Of a DNA stretch of 64,000 nt, positions 38,389 through 46,880 are shown one piece after another. The stretch's first letter is position 1. Every line of letters begins with the position of its first letter. A model generated the notes under the pieces. That model worked only from the letters and a program-made list of their open reading frames with translations, was not told the DNA's origin and ran no database searches. The DNA comes from R-RK-3 sp963834945 (lineage in GTDB: Bacteria > Pseudomonadota > Alphaproteobacteria > Rhizobiales > Rhodomicrobiaceae). The position numbers and the translations under genes were made by a program. The stretch lies in the NCBI GenBank assembly GCA_963834945.1, contig CAWIDT010000001.1:372001-436000 (forward strand), read 5' to 3'.

Positions 38389-39468
38389 ATGCGCGCGAGC
38401 CTGCTGCTCTCGATCGTCTTACATGTGCTACTGCTCGGCGCCGTGCTGCTGAATTTCAGCTCGCGTACGGCGCTGAAATCGACGCGGCCCGTCAGCGTCG
38501 AAATCCTGTCTCCATCGGAGTTCAGCCAGCTCAAGGTGGGCAAGCCCGACGCCAAGCCGGAGAGCGCGGCTCCCCAAAGCGCGCCGCCGGACAAGATGCC
38601 CGAAGCGGTGCCGACGTCAGCCGAATTGAAAGCCCCGGAGAAGCCGTCGCGGACGCAAGCGGCACTGCCGCCGCCGAAGCCGAAAGCCGCACCGCCGCCG
38701 GAACCTGATGCCGAAGCGAAGGCCGCATCGCCGCCCAAGGAAGCAAAGTCCGAGCCGGAGACATCAAGCGCCGAAGCCAAGCCGCGCCCGGTTCCCGAGC
38801 CGGAGAAGCGAGCCGAACGGCCCAGGCTCCGCGCCGAGGCGGCAAAGCACGCCGAACCTGCCGCCGAACCCCGTGCCGAGCATGAGACGCGGCCCGAACC
38901 GAAGCCCCGCGCGCGGCCGGCACAGGACCGCATTGCCGATCTGCTCGACAAGCCGGCGCAGAACCGCGAAGGCCAGAGCGATTTCGACCCCAAGCAGATC
39001 GCCGCGCTCCTCAACCGCGACCCCAATGCCGGGGCGCGGCCGCCGCAGCAAGCGCCGCGCCAGCCCTGGCGTCAGCCCAGTTCGCTTCAGCAACAGGCGA
39101 TGGGCGCGGACACCGAAGCCCTGCGGCGCGAGGTTTACGGCGCCACCCAGGGCCAGGGCGCCCGCATGAGCGCCAGCGACATCGACGCGCTGCGCGCGCA
39201 GATCTCGCGCTGCTGGGCGCCTCCAGTCGGCGGCCTTGGCAGCGACGCCATCATCGTCAAATTGCGCATCGAACTCAACCAGGACGGCAGCATAGGCCGC
39301 GCGCCCGAAGTGGTGAACGATAACCCCTCGCGCTTCTTCCCTCCCGCCGCCGAAAGCGCCGTCCGCGCTGTGTTCCAATGCGCGCCCTACCGGATGCCGC
39401 CCGAAACCTACGCCCAGTGGCACGACATGCTGCTCAATTTCGATCCCAGCCGCATGTATGGAGGCTAG
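38389..39468 (+). CDS. tolA: Tol-Pal system protein TolA
   Basis: From ATG 38389 the protein is 359 residues (a TTG at 38374 would add five and overlap tolR). MRASLLLSIVLHVLLLGAVLLNFSS is the TM anchor, with the conserved Ser-His pair. Residues about 50-215 are a Pro/Ala/Lys/Glu-rich periplasmic linker. The C-terminal domain (ISRCWAPPVGGLGSDAIIVKLRIELNQDGSI ... AVRAVFQCAPYRMP) is the TonB-like TolA III fold that contacts TolB and Pal. Its TAG stop lies in the CTAG that begins a palindromic repeat. Confidence 0.93.
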   Translation: MRASLLLSIVLHVLLLGAVLLNFSSRTALKSTRPVSVEILSPSEFSQLKVGKPDAKPESAAPQSAPPDKMPEAVPTSAELKAPEKPSRTQAALPPPKPKAAPPPEPDAEAKAASPPKEAKSEPETSSAEAKPRPVPEPEKRAERPRLRAEAAKHAEPAAEPRAEHETRPEPKPRARPAQDRIADLLDKPAQNREGQSDFDPKQIAALLNRDPNAGARPPQQAPRQPWRQPSSLQQQAMGADTEALRREVYGATQGQGARMSASDIDALRAQISRCWAPPVGGLGSDAIIVKLRIELNQDGSIGRAPEVVNDNPSRFFPPAAESAVRAVFQCAPYRMPPETYAQWHDMLLNFDPSRMYGG

Positions 39469-39569
39469 ATCATGATCGCTTCAAACGGAAACCATCATGA
39501 TCCAGAGTCCTTTGTTTTCGAACGATTTTTCGGAAAAACCGGTGTCCACTTTTCCCGACCGTGCTCTAA
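39465..39569 (+). repeat. Palindromic repeat at the tolA-tolB junction, related to the MITE family
   Basis: It starts CTAGATCATGATCG and ends CGTGCTCTAAG, with two ATCATGATC palindromes in the first 35 bp. The second half, AACGATTTTTCGGAAAAACCGG then TGTCCACTTTTCCCGA and GTGCTCTA, parallels the ACCGGCGTCCACTTTGCTGGAAAATGCTCTA end of copies A-C. It also resembles repeats widely seen in Rhizobiales genomes. It provides the stop of tolA and both candidate starts of tolB. Confidence 0.7.
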
Positions 39570-40891
39570 GCCCATGCCGCGTCGTTCTTGCCGCCCTCAT
39601 CATCGCCGCCGGATTGGCCGTCGCGGGCTCCGCCCCTTCCCGCGCTGTGGTCGAGATCGACATCACCCAGGGTAATCTGCGGCCCATCCCCATCGCCATT
39701 CCGCAATTTCTCGGCAGCGGGGCGCAAGGCTCGCAAACGGCCGCCAGCATCGCCGATATCGTCTCCGCCGACCTTGAGCGCTCCGGGCTGTTCCGGCCTA
39801 TCGATCGCGCCGCCTTCGTCGAGCGGATCGGCAATCTCGATGCCGTACCGCACTTTCAGGACTGGCGCGTCGTCCATGCCGAGGCGCTGGTCGTCGGCCA
39901 GCTCATCGACGGCGGCGGCGGCCAGCTCAAGGCACAGTTCCGCCTGTGGGACGTATTTTCCGGGCGCGAGCTGAAAGCCGAGGCTTTTGCGACGGGGCCT
40001 GAAAACTGGCGGCGGATCGGGCATCTGATTGCCGACGCAGTCTATGAGCGGCTGACCGGCGAGCGCGGCTATTTCGACAGCCGGGTCGCCTTCGTCGAGG
40101 AGACCGGGCCGAAGGACAAGCGCAGCAAGCGGCTGGCGATCATGGACCAGGACGGCCAGAACCTGCAGTACCTGACACGCGGCGACAAGCTGGTGCTGAC
40201 GCCAAGGTTCAGCCCCGACAATCGCCAGATCACCTACACCTCCTACGAAGGCGGCCGTCCGGCGGTGCTCCGGCTCGATCTGGCGAGCGGCCGCCAGGAA
40301 GTCGTCGGCAACTTCCCCGGCATGACCTTCGCGCCGCATTTTTCGCCCAACGGCCGCGCCATCATCATGAGCCTGCAGCAGGACGGCGCCTCGAACCTGT
40401 ATGAGATGGACCTCCAGAGCCATCAGATGCGCCGCCTGACCAACGACAGGGCGATCGACACCGCCCCCTGCTATGCGCCCGACGGCCGGCGCATCGTGTT
40501 CGAATCCGACCGCAGCGGCAGGCAGCAGCTCCATGTCATGAACGCCGACGGCGGCGGCGTGCGGCAGATCACCGGCGGCGAGGGCCGCTATTCGACGCCC
40601 GTATGGTCGCCGCGCGGCGATCTCATCGCCTTCACCAAGCAGATCGGCGGGCATTTTCTCATTGGCGTCGTGCAGCCGGACGGGAGCGGCGAGCGCATTC
40701 TGACGGAGGGCTATCACAATGAAGGCCCGAGCTGGTCGCCGAATGGCCGCGTGCTGATGTTCTTCCGCGAATCGCCCGGCGAGGGCGGTGGCCCGCACCT
40801 GCACACCATTGATTTGACGGGTTATAATGAACGGCCTCTGCCGACGCCCGCTTTCGCCTCCGATCCCGCCTGGTCGCCGCTGATGAAATGA
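39497..40891 (+). CDS. tolB: Tol-Pal system beta-propeller protein TolB
   Basis: The 464-residue periplasmic protein has an N-terminal domain (EIDITQGNLRPIPIAIPQFLG) and a six-bladed propeller with repeated TPRFSPDNRQITYTSYEGGRP-like and APHFSPNGRAIIMS-like blades. It bridges TolA and Pal. The signal peptide (CRVVLAALIIAAGLAVAGSAPSRA) is intact. Upstream of it, the first 27 or so residues are translated from a palindromic repeat, and no start codon exists in frame between the repeat and the signal core. The candidate starts are ATG 39497 and GTG 39542, both inside the repeat. The signal peptide therefore has an unusual hydrophilic lead. Confidence 0.93.
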   Translation: MIQSPLFSNDFSEKPVSTFPDRALSPCRVVLAALIIAAGLAVAGSAPSRAVVEIDITQGNLRPIPIAIPQFLGSGAQGSQTAASIADIVSADLERSGLFRPIDRAAFVERIGNLDAVPHFQDWRVVHAEALVVGQLIDGGGGQLKAQFRLWDVFSGRELKAEAFATGPENWRRIGHLIADAVYERLTGERGYFDSRVAFVEETGPKDKRSKRLAIMDQDGQNLQYLTRGDKLVLTPRFSPDNRQITYTSYEGGRPAVLRLDLASGRQEVVGNFPGMTFAPHFSPNGRAIIMSLQQDGASNLYEMDLQSHQMRRLTNDRAIDTAPCYAPDGRRIVFESDRSGRQQLHVMNADGGGVRQITGGEGRYSTPVWSPRGDLIAFTKQIGGHFLIGVVQPDGSGERILTEGYHNEGPSWSPNGRVLMFFRESPGEGGGPHLHTIDLTGYNERPLPTPAFASDPAWSPLMK

Positions 40892-41114
40892 GCACGTGGT
40901 GATGGCGCCGGAGACGGTTCCAAATCCTTGTTTCGCCTTGCTAAGCTTAAGTTTCCCGCCCGCGCATGGCACTGATTCCTCGTGGCATTTTCGCATCATC
41001 CGTCTCGGAAAAATGGAAGAGAGTGAGGTTGCAACCTTGATAATTCGATGTCCTCTCGGCTAGCTACAAGTAGCGGCCTTTTCGGGGGGCGCTTAAACCA
41101 GAGGAGAGAAGACC

Positions 41115-41252
41115 ATGCAGGGTTTGAAGGGCGTTATCGTCGTCGCGACGATCATTGCTGCCGCCGCTACGCTCGGCGCTTGCCGTAAGGAAGTCGAAGG
41201 CCAGCCCCTGAAGCTGGGCGCTGGTGACGTTGCCGTTACCGTTGTCCGTTAA
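41115..41252 (+). CDS. Small lipoprotein between tolB and pal
   Basis: A 45-codon frame with GAGGAGAG upstream starts MQGLKGVIVVATIIAAAATLGAC. This is a type II signal peptide with the lipobox LGAC, so the mature product is about 23 residues (CRKEVEGQPLKLGAGDV then AVTVVR). It is too short for routine gene finders. It lies 223 bp after tolB and is followed by an intrinsic terminator. Small lipoproteins in this position occur in other alphaproteobacteria; function is unknown. Confidence 0.75.
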   Translation: MQGLKGVIVVATIIAAAATLGACRKEVEGQPLKLGAGDVAVTVVR

Positions 41253-41289
41253 TTCGCTGGTATAGCGAAGCGGGGCTTCAGTTTATTCG

Positions 41290-41335
41290 AAAACGCCGTG
41301 CACTGGCGGCTTGGCTGGTGTTCACGGCGTTTTTC
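41290..41335 (+). terminator. Terminator after the small lipoprotein
   Basis: An 11-bp stem, AAAACGCCGTG (41290-41300) and CACGGCGTTTT (41323-41333), has a 22-base loop and ends in a T-run. It separates the lipoprotein gene from pal, which needs its own promoter. Confidence 0.75.
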
Positions 41336-41480
41336 GTTGCTACGTCTTCCGCTTCAACCTGAGGTAATGTATTTTCAGAAATGCACCGAAAAATTGAGCC
41401 AATCGCTGATTTCATAACCCCTCATTAACCCTAAGGGACGCACCTTCCCATTCAGGATTTACTGAGTTGAGGAGTGTGCC

Positions 41481-42017
41481 ATGTCCCGGTCTGCGGCCGC
41501 GCGAGCGTTCTTCGTGCTGACCCTTGCACTTTCGCTGGCGGCCTGTTCGAGAGGCCAGCCCAGTAATTACGGTCTTAACACCGCCATTACCGGCGCCGGA
41601 AACACCGCCGATGCGGATGGCGGTTCTGGAACGCCGGGCTCGACCCGCGAATTTTCCGCCCGCATCGGAGACACGGTTTATTTCGACACCGACAGCACTG
41701 TGCTGAGCCCCCAGGCCCAGCAGACGCTCACTGGCCAGGCTCAATGGCTGAGCCAATATCCGCAATACCGTATCATTGCTGAGGGCCACGCCGACGAGCG
41801 GGGAACCAGAGAGTACAATATCGCGCTCGGCGCCCAGCGCGCCGAAGGGGTGAAGCATTTCCTCACGTCGCGAGGCGTCGATCCCCGGCGGATCAAGACG
41901 GTGTCCTATGGCAAGGAGCGGCCGGTCGCGGTGTGCGCCAACATATCCTGCTGGTCGAAGAACCGGCGCGTGGTGACGGTGCTCGACACTGGCGGCGCGG
42001 TGGTCGGCAGCCGCTGA
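41481..42017 (+). CDS. pal: Peptidoglycan-associated lipoprotein Pal
   Basis: The 178-residue outer-membrane lipoprotein has the signal MSRSAAARAFFVLTLALSLAAC with lipobox LAAC. The OmpA-like domain follows: DTVYFDTDSTVLSPQAQQTLTGQAQWL, then IIAEGHADERGTREYNIALGAQRAEGVKHFL, which binds meso-DAP peptidoglycan through the Asp and Arg of ADERGTREYN. It completes the Tol-Pal system. Downstream, where many Rhizobiales carry ybgF and tilS, the photosynthesis cluster begins in convergent orientation. Confidence 0.97.
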   Translation: MSRSAAARAFFVLTLALSLAACSRGQPSNYGLNTAITGAGNTADADGGSGTPGSTREFSARIGDTVYFDTDSTVLSPQAQQTLTGQAQWLSQYPQYRIIAEGHADERGTREYNIALGAQRAEGVKHFLTSRGVDPRRIKTVSYGKERPVAVCANISCWSKNRRVVTVLDTGGAVVGSR

Positions 42018-42043
42018 GCGAAGGCCGCTGCTGGCTCTTCCAG

Positions 42044-42094
42044 AGCGCTTCCCGAAAGGTGTTACGCGGGCTTCGGATAAGAAGCGCGGCAGGC
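42044..42094 (+). repeat. Hairpin repeat family 2, copy 2
   Basis: This is the second copy of the 51-bp hairpin repeat at 9518-9568, in the same orientation with two substitutions. It lies in the 140-bp gap between the convergent pal and hemA genes, where its strong stem could serve as a bidirectional terminator. Confidence 0.8.
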
Positions 42095-42157
42095 GAACAA
42101 TCGAGACCTATTCCGATTAATCCGGATTGGGTTTGAGCGCGCTGCGCCCCTGCCCCG

Positions 42158-43408
42158 CTACTGCGCCGCCAGCAGCGCGAACCGCCCCTGCCCCACCGGG
42201 CATTGCGCCCACAGCGCCGACAGCGCCGAGGCGAGCCAGTCCATATGCTCGTCCGTATGCAGCGGCGACGGCGTCAGCCGGATGCGCTCGGTGCCGCGTG
42301 CCACCGTCGGATAGTTGATCGGCTGCACATAGATGCCGTAATGCTGCATCAGCAGGTCGGTCACCGCCTTGCAATGCACGGGATCGCCGACCAGCACCGG
42401 CACGATGTGGCTGGGATTGTCCATCACCGGCAGGTCGCGGTCTTTCAGCTTGGCCTTCAGCGTGCGCGCCCGCTCCTGGTGCCTGATGCGCTCGATCTGG
42501 CTGACCTTCAGATGCCGGATCGAGGCCAGCGCTCCGGCCGCGATCGCCGGGGCGAGCGAGGTGGTGAAGATGAAGCCCGGCGCATAGGAGCGGATGGCGT
42601 CGCAGCAGGCCTTCGATGCTGCAATATAGCCGCCCATCACGCCAAAACCCTTGGCCAGCGTGCCGTTGATGATGTCGACCCGGTGCATGACGCCGTCGCG
42701 TTCGGCGATGCCGCCGCCGCGCGGACCGTACATGCCCACCGCATGCACTTCGTCCAGATAGGTCAGCGCGCCGTATTTTTCCGCCAGATCGCAGATCGTC
42801 CCGATCGGCGCGATATGGCCGTCCATCGAATAGACGCTCTCGAACACGATGATCTTGGGCACATCGCGCGGCGCGGCGGCGAGCAGCTCTTCCAGATGCA
42901 CCGGATCATTGTGCCGCCAGATGCGCTTTTCGCCGCCGCCATGGCGGATGCCGGCGATCATCGAGGCGTGGTTCTTCTCGTCGGAAAAGATCACCGTGCC
43001 GGGCATCAGCTTGGTCAGCGTCGACAGCGTCGCGTCGTTGGCCACATAGGCGGAGGTGAACAGCAGCGCCGCCTCCTTGCCGTGCAGATCGGCCAGTTCC
43101 GCTTCCAGCTCGACATGGTAATGCGTGGTGCCGGAGATGTTGCGCGTGCCGCCCGAGCCGGCGCCCACCGCATCGATCGCCTCATGCATCGCGGCGCGCA
43201 CGCTTGGATGCTGGCTCATGCCCAGATAATCGTTCGAGCACCACACCGTCACCGGACGCGGGCCGCCATTGCTGGCCTCGCTGATTTGCGGAAAATGCTC
43301 GGCCTGCGGATAGGCGCCGCAGCGGCGCTTCAGATCGGCGAACACCCGGTACCGCCCCTCACGGCGCACCTGCGCGATCTGAGCCTGGAAAATCTCATTA
43401 TAGTCCAT
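42158..43408 (-). CDS. hemA: 5-aminolevulinate synthase
   Basis: The 416-residue PLP enzyme condenses glycine and succinyl-CoA to 5-aminolevulinate, the first tetrapyrrole precursor. The start MDYNEIFQAQIAQVRREGRYRVF is standard; nine extra in-frame codons upstream are not conserved. WCSNDYLGMSQHPSV, GTRNISGTTHYHVELE, DEVHAVGMYGPRGGGI and GTLAKGFGVMGGYIA (PLP lysine) are all present. It is the last gene of the minus-strand photosynthesis operon, and its start overlaps the end of puhE, which ties precursor supply to pigment synthesis. Confidence 0.97.
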   Translation of the reverse strand: MDYNEIFQAQIAQVRREGRYRVFADLKRRCGAYPQAEHFPQISEASNGGPRPVTVWCSNDYLGMSQHPSVRAAMHEAIDAVGAGSGGTRNISGTTHYHVELEAELADLHGKEAALLFTSAYVANDATLSTLTKLMPGTVIFSDEKNHASMIAGIRHGGGEKRIWRHNDPVHLEELLAAAPRDVPKIIVFESVYSMDGHIAPIGTICDLAEKYGALTYLDEVHAVGMYGPRGGGIAERDGVMHRVDIINGTLAKGFGVMGGYIAASKACCDAIRSYAPGFIFTTSLAPAIAAGALASIRHLKVSQIERIRHQERARTLKAKLKDRDLPVMDNPSHIVPVLVGDPVHCKAVTDLLMQHYGIYVQPINYPTVARGTERIRLTPSPLHTDEHMDWLASALSALWAQCPVGQGRFALLAAQ

Positions 43409-44312
43409 TCTCGCCTCCCGTTGCGGCGCGTTCAAGTCGAAGGCCGAGCCGCTTTTTCCTTGATAGATTCACGTGTCGTTTCTGGATGTCCGCAGACCGG
43501 TTCAGCGGCACGATAACGCCGCCGGGCGCTTCGGCCGCCGCCACGTCGGATGCCTTGGATTTGCGCTGCAGGCTCCAGCCCCACAGCCGTTCCGCCGGCA
43601 AGGGCAGCACCAGGAACCAATGTTCCAGCACCGCCAGGGCCAGCAGCGCCGCCAGGAAACTGAACCCGGCCGATGCGCCATCGCCGGCCGCCGCCAGCGC
43701 TTTCTGCACCAGACGCATCGTCATCACCGTCGAGATGGTGACGGAGAAGGGGAACAGCACGTTGATCGGCTTGCGCGTCAGGAAGCTGCGCAGGAAGGCC
43801 ATGTGCTCGGGCAGGAATTGCTCATTCAGATTGCGCACGCCCAGAAACACGTTGAGCCGCGCGCTCTCATGCATCCACCACAGCAGCAGGAAGGTCCACA
43901 GCCCGGTCTGGTTGGGCGCGCCCCATGTGAGCCAGACGCACAGCGCCGCGCAGACGAGGATCGAAAGCTCATGATAGAGATTGGCCTGCAGCGCATGCAG
44001 GAAATGCCGCCACCCCGAACAGCCTTCGGCGCACATGGTCTTGCGCGGCCCGGTCACATAGCCGGTATAGAAGCTGATCTCCTGCCAGGCCCATATCATC
44101 AGCCCGCTGGTAAAGGCGATGTAAGTGCCGCGCACACTGGTGTCGGCGCCGCTCCGATGCAGCCCCCACAGCGCCAATACCAGAATGATAGCCGCTCCGC
44201 CCATGCTCCATTTGAAGGTGTGCTGCGGCAGACGGTCGAGATAGAGGATGACGCCCGTGGAAAACCACCAGAGGAACAGCGCGAACAGCGCGGGCTGGGC
44301 GTAATCGGACAT
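43398..44312 (-). CDS. puhE: Photosynthetic complex putative assembly protein PuhE
   Basis: The 304-residue polytopic membrane protein starts MSDYAQPALFALFLWWFSTGVILYLDRLP. It has about seven hydrophobic segments, including GLMIWAWQEISFYTGYVTGP and TGLWTFLLLWWMHESARLNVFLGVRNLN. This is the PuhE (DUF3623) pattern. In Rhodobacter loss of puhE alters photosystem assembly and bacteriochlorophyll levels. It overlaps hemA by 11 bp and follows acsF by 7 bp. Confidence 0.9.
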   Translation of the reverse strand: MSDYAQPALFALFLWWFSTGVILYLDRLPQHTFKWSMGGAAIILVLALWGLHRSGADTSVRGTYIAFTSGLMIWAWQEISFYTGYVTGPRKTMCAEGCSGWRHFLHALQANLYHELSILVCAALCVWLTWGAPNQTGLWTFLLLWWMHESARLNVFLGVRNLNEQFLPEHMAFLRSFLTRKPINVLFPFSVTISTVMTMRLVQKALAAAGDGASAGFSFLAALLALAVLEHWFLVLPLPAERLWGWSLQRKSKASDVAAAEAPGGVIVPLNRSADIQKRHVNLSRKKRLGLRLERAATGGENGL

Positions 44313-44319
44313 GCCGCTC

Positions 44320-45386
44320 CTACCAGGCCGGTGCGAGACGGCTCTTCGCCGGCAGCGCATTGTCTTTCACCGGCAGCAGATACAGCCGGACGAACGTCGC
44401 CGCGGCACCCGCGGTCAGTGCTGCAAACCTGACCCGCCCGAAGACGCCGCCCCGTGCGCGGGCTGCATTCATGCCCTCGTTCAGCCGGCAAAGGCGCTGG
44501 AGTCCAGCCCTAAAACTTGGATGATCCAAGTCCAGGGTCAGCGGAAACACCTGCCGCGAAATCTCCGAGGTGATGCGGAACACCCGGAAGCCGTAATCGG
44601 ACGGATCGATGCCGAGCGCCTCGTGGAAATAGGGGCGGGCGTGATCGCGCACATACATGGTGGCGAACACCGCGAGCAGGAAGAAGCGCACCCACAGCTT
44701 GTTGAAGCCGCTCAGCACCTGCGGATTGGAGCGCATCAGCAGCGCGAACGCCTCGCCGTGGCGGAACTCGTCGTTGCACCACTTCTCGAACCATTTGAAG
44801 ATCGGGTGGAAGCGGCGCTCGGGATGCTGCTGGAAATGCCGGAAGATCGTGATGTAGCGCGCATAGCCGATCTTCTCCGACAGATAGGTGGCGTAGAAGA
44901 TGAATTTCGGTTTGAAGAAGGTGTATTTCTTGGTGCGGGTCAGGAAGCCGAGATCGACGCCGATCTTGAACTCCTTCAGCGCGTCGTTGATGAAGCCGGC
45001 GTGGCGCGCCTCGTCGCGGCTCATATATTTGAACAGCTCGACGATATCGGGGTTGGTGCCGCGCTTCTTCATCTCGGCATATAGGACGCAGCCGGAGAAT
45101 TCGGCGGTGAGCGAGGAGACGAGGAAGTCGACGAACTCCTGGCGCAATCCCTCCGGCAGATCGCTCAGCTCGACATGGTCCCAATCCTGCGGTGCGCTGG
45201 AAATGGCTCTTATTCGGATCGGCCCGCATCTCGGCAAGCAGCGCGTCCCATTCAGCCGCGCACGCCGCTGACATCGACCCGGTCAAGCTCGGCGAAATCG
45301 GTGGTGTAGAAGCGCGGCGACAGCATCGTATCCTGCCGCGCGGTCTCCGTCGTATCCTTGGACAGCGACAATGTTTCGATGGTCAT
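44320..45386 (-). pseudogene. acsF: Mg-protoporphyrin IX monomethyl ester oxidative cyclase AcsF, two frameshifts
   Basis: AcsF is the diiron, O2-dependent cyclase that makes the isocyclic ring of bacteriochlorophyll. The first frame starts MTIETLSLSKDTTETARQDTM, ends early after DRVDVSGVR, and resumes as AEWDALLAEMRADPNKSHFQRTA in another frame. It then shifts again to DWDHVELSDLPEGLRQEFVDFL and stays open to the end. Deleting one C at 45256-45257 and one C at 45186-45187 (plus strand) gives a continuous normal protein. Diiron ligands are visible in SSLTAEFSGCVLYAEM, SRDEARHAGF and CNDEFRHGEAFALLM. Sequencing insertion or recent loss are both possible. Confidence 0.9.
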
Positions 45387-45685
45387 AGTCTTTTCCCCGA
45401 GGAGAAGCTGAACTCGCACAACTCCATGAATTCCAGACTTCCGGTGGCACGCGTCCAGACGCGCTCGATGGACCCGGCGCGGATGATCGTGGCGTTGCGC
45501 CGGATGGTGCGCTTCTCGCCATAGGGCACGACGATCCGCTCGCCATGCACCCGCACCGCATCGCCCGGTTCGATGGCGATATCGCCGTCAAGCGCAACAT
45601 GGGCATGCAGGCTGTCGAACGTGTGTTCGATCTCGATGGTACAGGGCACGTCGAAAGACTGCCGCCCAAACAGGCGCGAAATCAT
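45383..45685 (-). CDS. Conserved photosynthesis-cluster protein between puhC and acsF
   Basis: The 100-residue protein starts MISRLFGRQSFDVPCTIEIEHTFDSLHAHVALDGDIAIEPGDAVRVHGERI. It is beta-rich and soluble with no TM segment. A small conserved orf at this position is common in alphaproteobacterial photosynthesis clusters, with no assigned role that I can state. It overlaps acsF by 4 bp and puhC by 4 bp, so it belongs firmly to the operon. Confidence 0.75.
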   Translation of the reverse strand: MISRLFGRQSFDVPCTIEIEHTFDSLHAHVALDGDIAIEPGDAVRVHGERIVVPYGEKRTIRRNATIIRAGSIERVWTRATGSLEFMELCEFSFSSGKRL

Positions 45686-46158
45686 GGCTGTTTGCTCCTC
45701 GAGACGAGAAGGCTGGCGAACACCCCGGAATTGGTCGGTCCGAACGCCCCCAGAGGGATGCGCCGGCCGGTGGCGAGATCGTCGAGCACCAGGCTCCCAT
45801 CGGCGGATTCGATCAGCCGGAACGGCACGTCGTCGCCCAGATTTCGCTGGCGGCGCTCACGCACCAGTGCCCGCAATATGCCGCGCAGAAAGCCGTTCGT
45901 GCCCGGCTGAACTTCCGCGACCAGTTTTGCGCCCGGCACCGTATAGACAGCGACCGCACCGTTCGGCCGGTCCTCGAACCGGAGATCGCGCACGGCGATC
46001 GCCTGCTGTTCGGGAACCCGCGTCTCACCGAGGCCAGTGAACTTGGCCGTACCGATGAGGCCAAGCGTCAGCGCCACAAGCCCCGCCGCCGCGATCAGAA
46101 AGGTCAGCGGCACTTTTTCGGTGCGTTCGTCCTGTTTCATGCGAGAACCCTTCATCAC
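45682..46158 (-). CDS. puhC: Photosynthetic complex assembly protein PuhC
   Basis: The product is 158 residues from 46158, or 152 from MKQDERTEKVPL (46140). One N-terminal TM helix (LTFLIAAAGLVALTLGLIGTA) is followed by a periplasmic domain with RDLRFEDRPNGAVAVY and GTNGFLRGILRALVRERR, the PuhC signature. PuhC helps reorganise the RC-LH1 complex. It overlaps puhB and the following orf. Confidence 0.92.
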   Translation of the reverse strand: MMKGSRMKQDERTEKVPLTFLIAAAGLVALTLGLIGTAKFTGLGETRVPEQQAIAVRDLRFEDRPNGAVAVYTVPGAKLVAEVQPGTNGFLRGILRALVRERRQRNLGDDVPFRLIESADGSLVLDDLATGRRIPLGAFGPTNSGVFASLLVSRSKQP

Positions 46159-46880
46159 GCCGGCCCTGCGACCGGCTCCCCCACAGGCGCGTTCACCGCG
46201 TCACGCGAAGCGCCGGACGCCGGCCGCCGCGCCTTGACCCTTGACGGCGGCATCGCATCCGCCGGGGCAGCGGCGGTCACCTTGGTGCGCTCCGCCGGGC
46301 GGGACGCGGCGGCGGCAAGCGCCCTCGCCAGGATGGCCGAGGCCTCCGCCACCTGCGGAATGCCGCGCAGCATCGGCTCGGGCCGCGTCAGCCGCCACGG
46401 ACGGGCATGCGGCCACAGCATCAGATAGGCGATCTTCTCGCCCTTCATCAGCCGCAGCGGAATGTCGCCGCAGCCCTTGCCATCGCCCCTGATCGCCGCC
46501 GTATCGACCTTGGCGAACGGAATGTTCAGCGCCATGGGCAGCGCGATCCCGTAGCGCATGATCACCCGCTCGCTGGTGATCGAGTAGACCGTGGTGCGCG
46601 CGGTGGCATAGGCGAGCGCGGCAAGAATCCCGCAGCAGACGGCGATCAGCACAACCATCAGACCCAGGCCGCGCGCCGCATCCAGCAGAGGCTGATGATC
46701 ATAAGCCGCCGAAATCATGCGCCAGACGATGAAAATGCCGAGATAGCCCGCAATCAGCGGCACATGAAACACGCGCCGCGCCAGATACCACCAATCCGGC
46801 GCGCCCTGCCAGAGCAAGGTCTCGCCGGCAGGCAGGTTACCGGGCAGGCCGGGAATCGGCTCGAAATCGAAATCCTTCAC
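46155..46880 (-). CDS. puhB: Photosynthetic complex assembly protein PuhB
   Basis: The 241-residue protein starts at a GTG overlapping the puhA stop (GTGA): (M)KDFDFEPIPGLPGNLPAGETLLWQGAP. Membrane segments (VPLIAGYLGIFIVWRMI; GLGLMVVLIAVCCGILAALAYA) lead into a PH-like domain with TTVYSITSERVIMRYGIALPMALNIPF. PuhB assists reaction-centre assembly. The C-terminal 45 residues are Ala/Pro-rich and variable. Confidence 0.93.
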   Translation of the reverse strand: MKDFDFEPIPGLPGNLPAGETLLWQGAPDWWYLARRVFHVPLIAGYLGIFIVWRMISAAYDHQPLLDAARGLGLMVVLIAVCCGILAALAYATARTTVYSITSERVIMRYGIALPMALNIPFAKVDTAAIRGDGKGCGDIPLRLMKGEKIAYLMLWPHARPWRLTRPEPMLRGIPQVAEASAILARALAAAASRPAERTKVTAAAPADAMPPSRVKARRPASGASRDAVNAPVGEPVAGPA

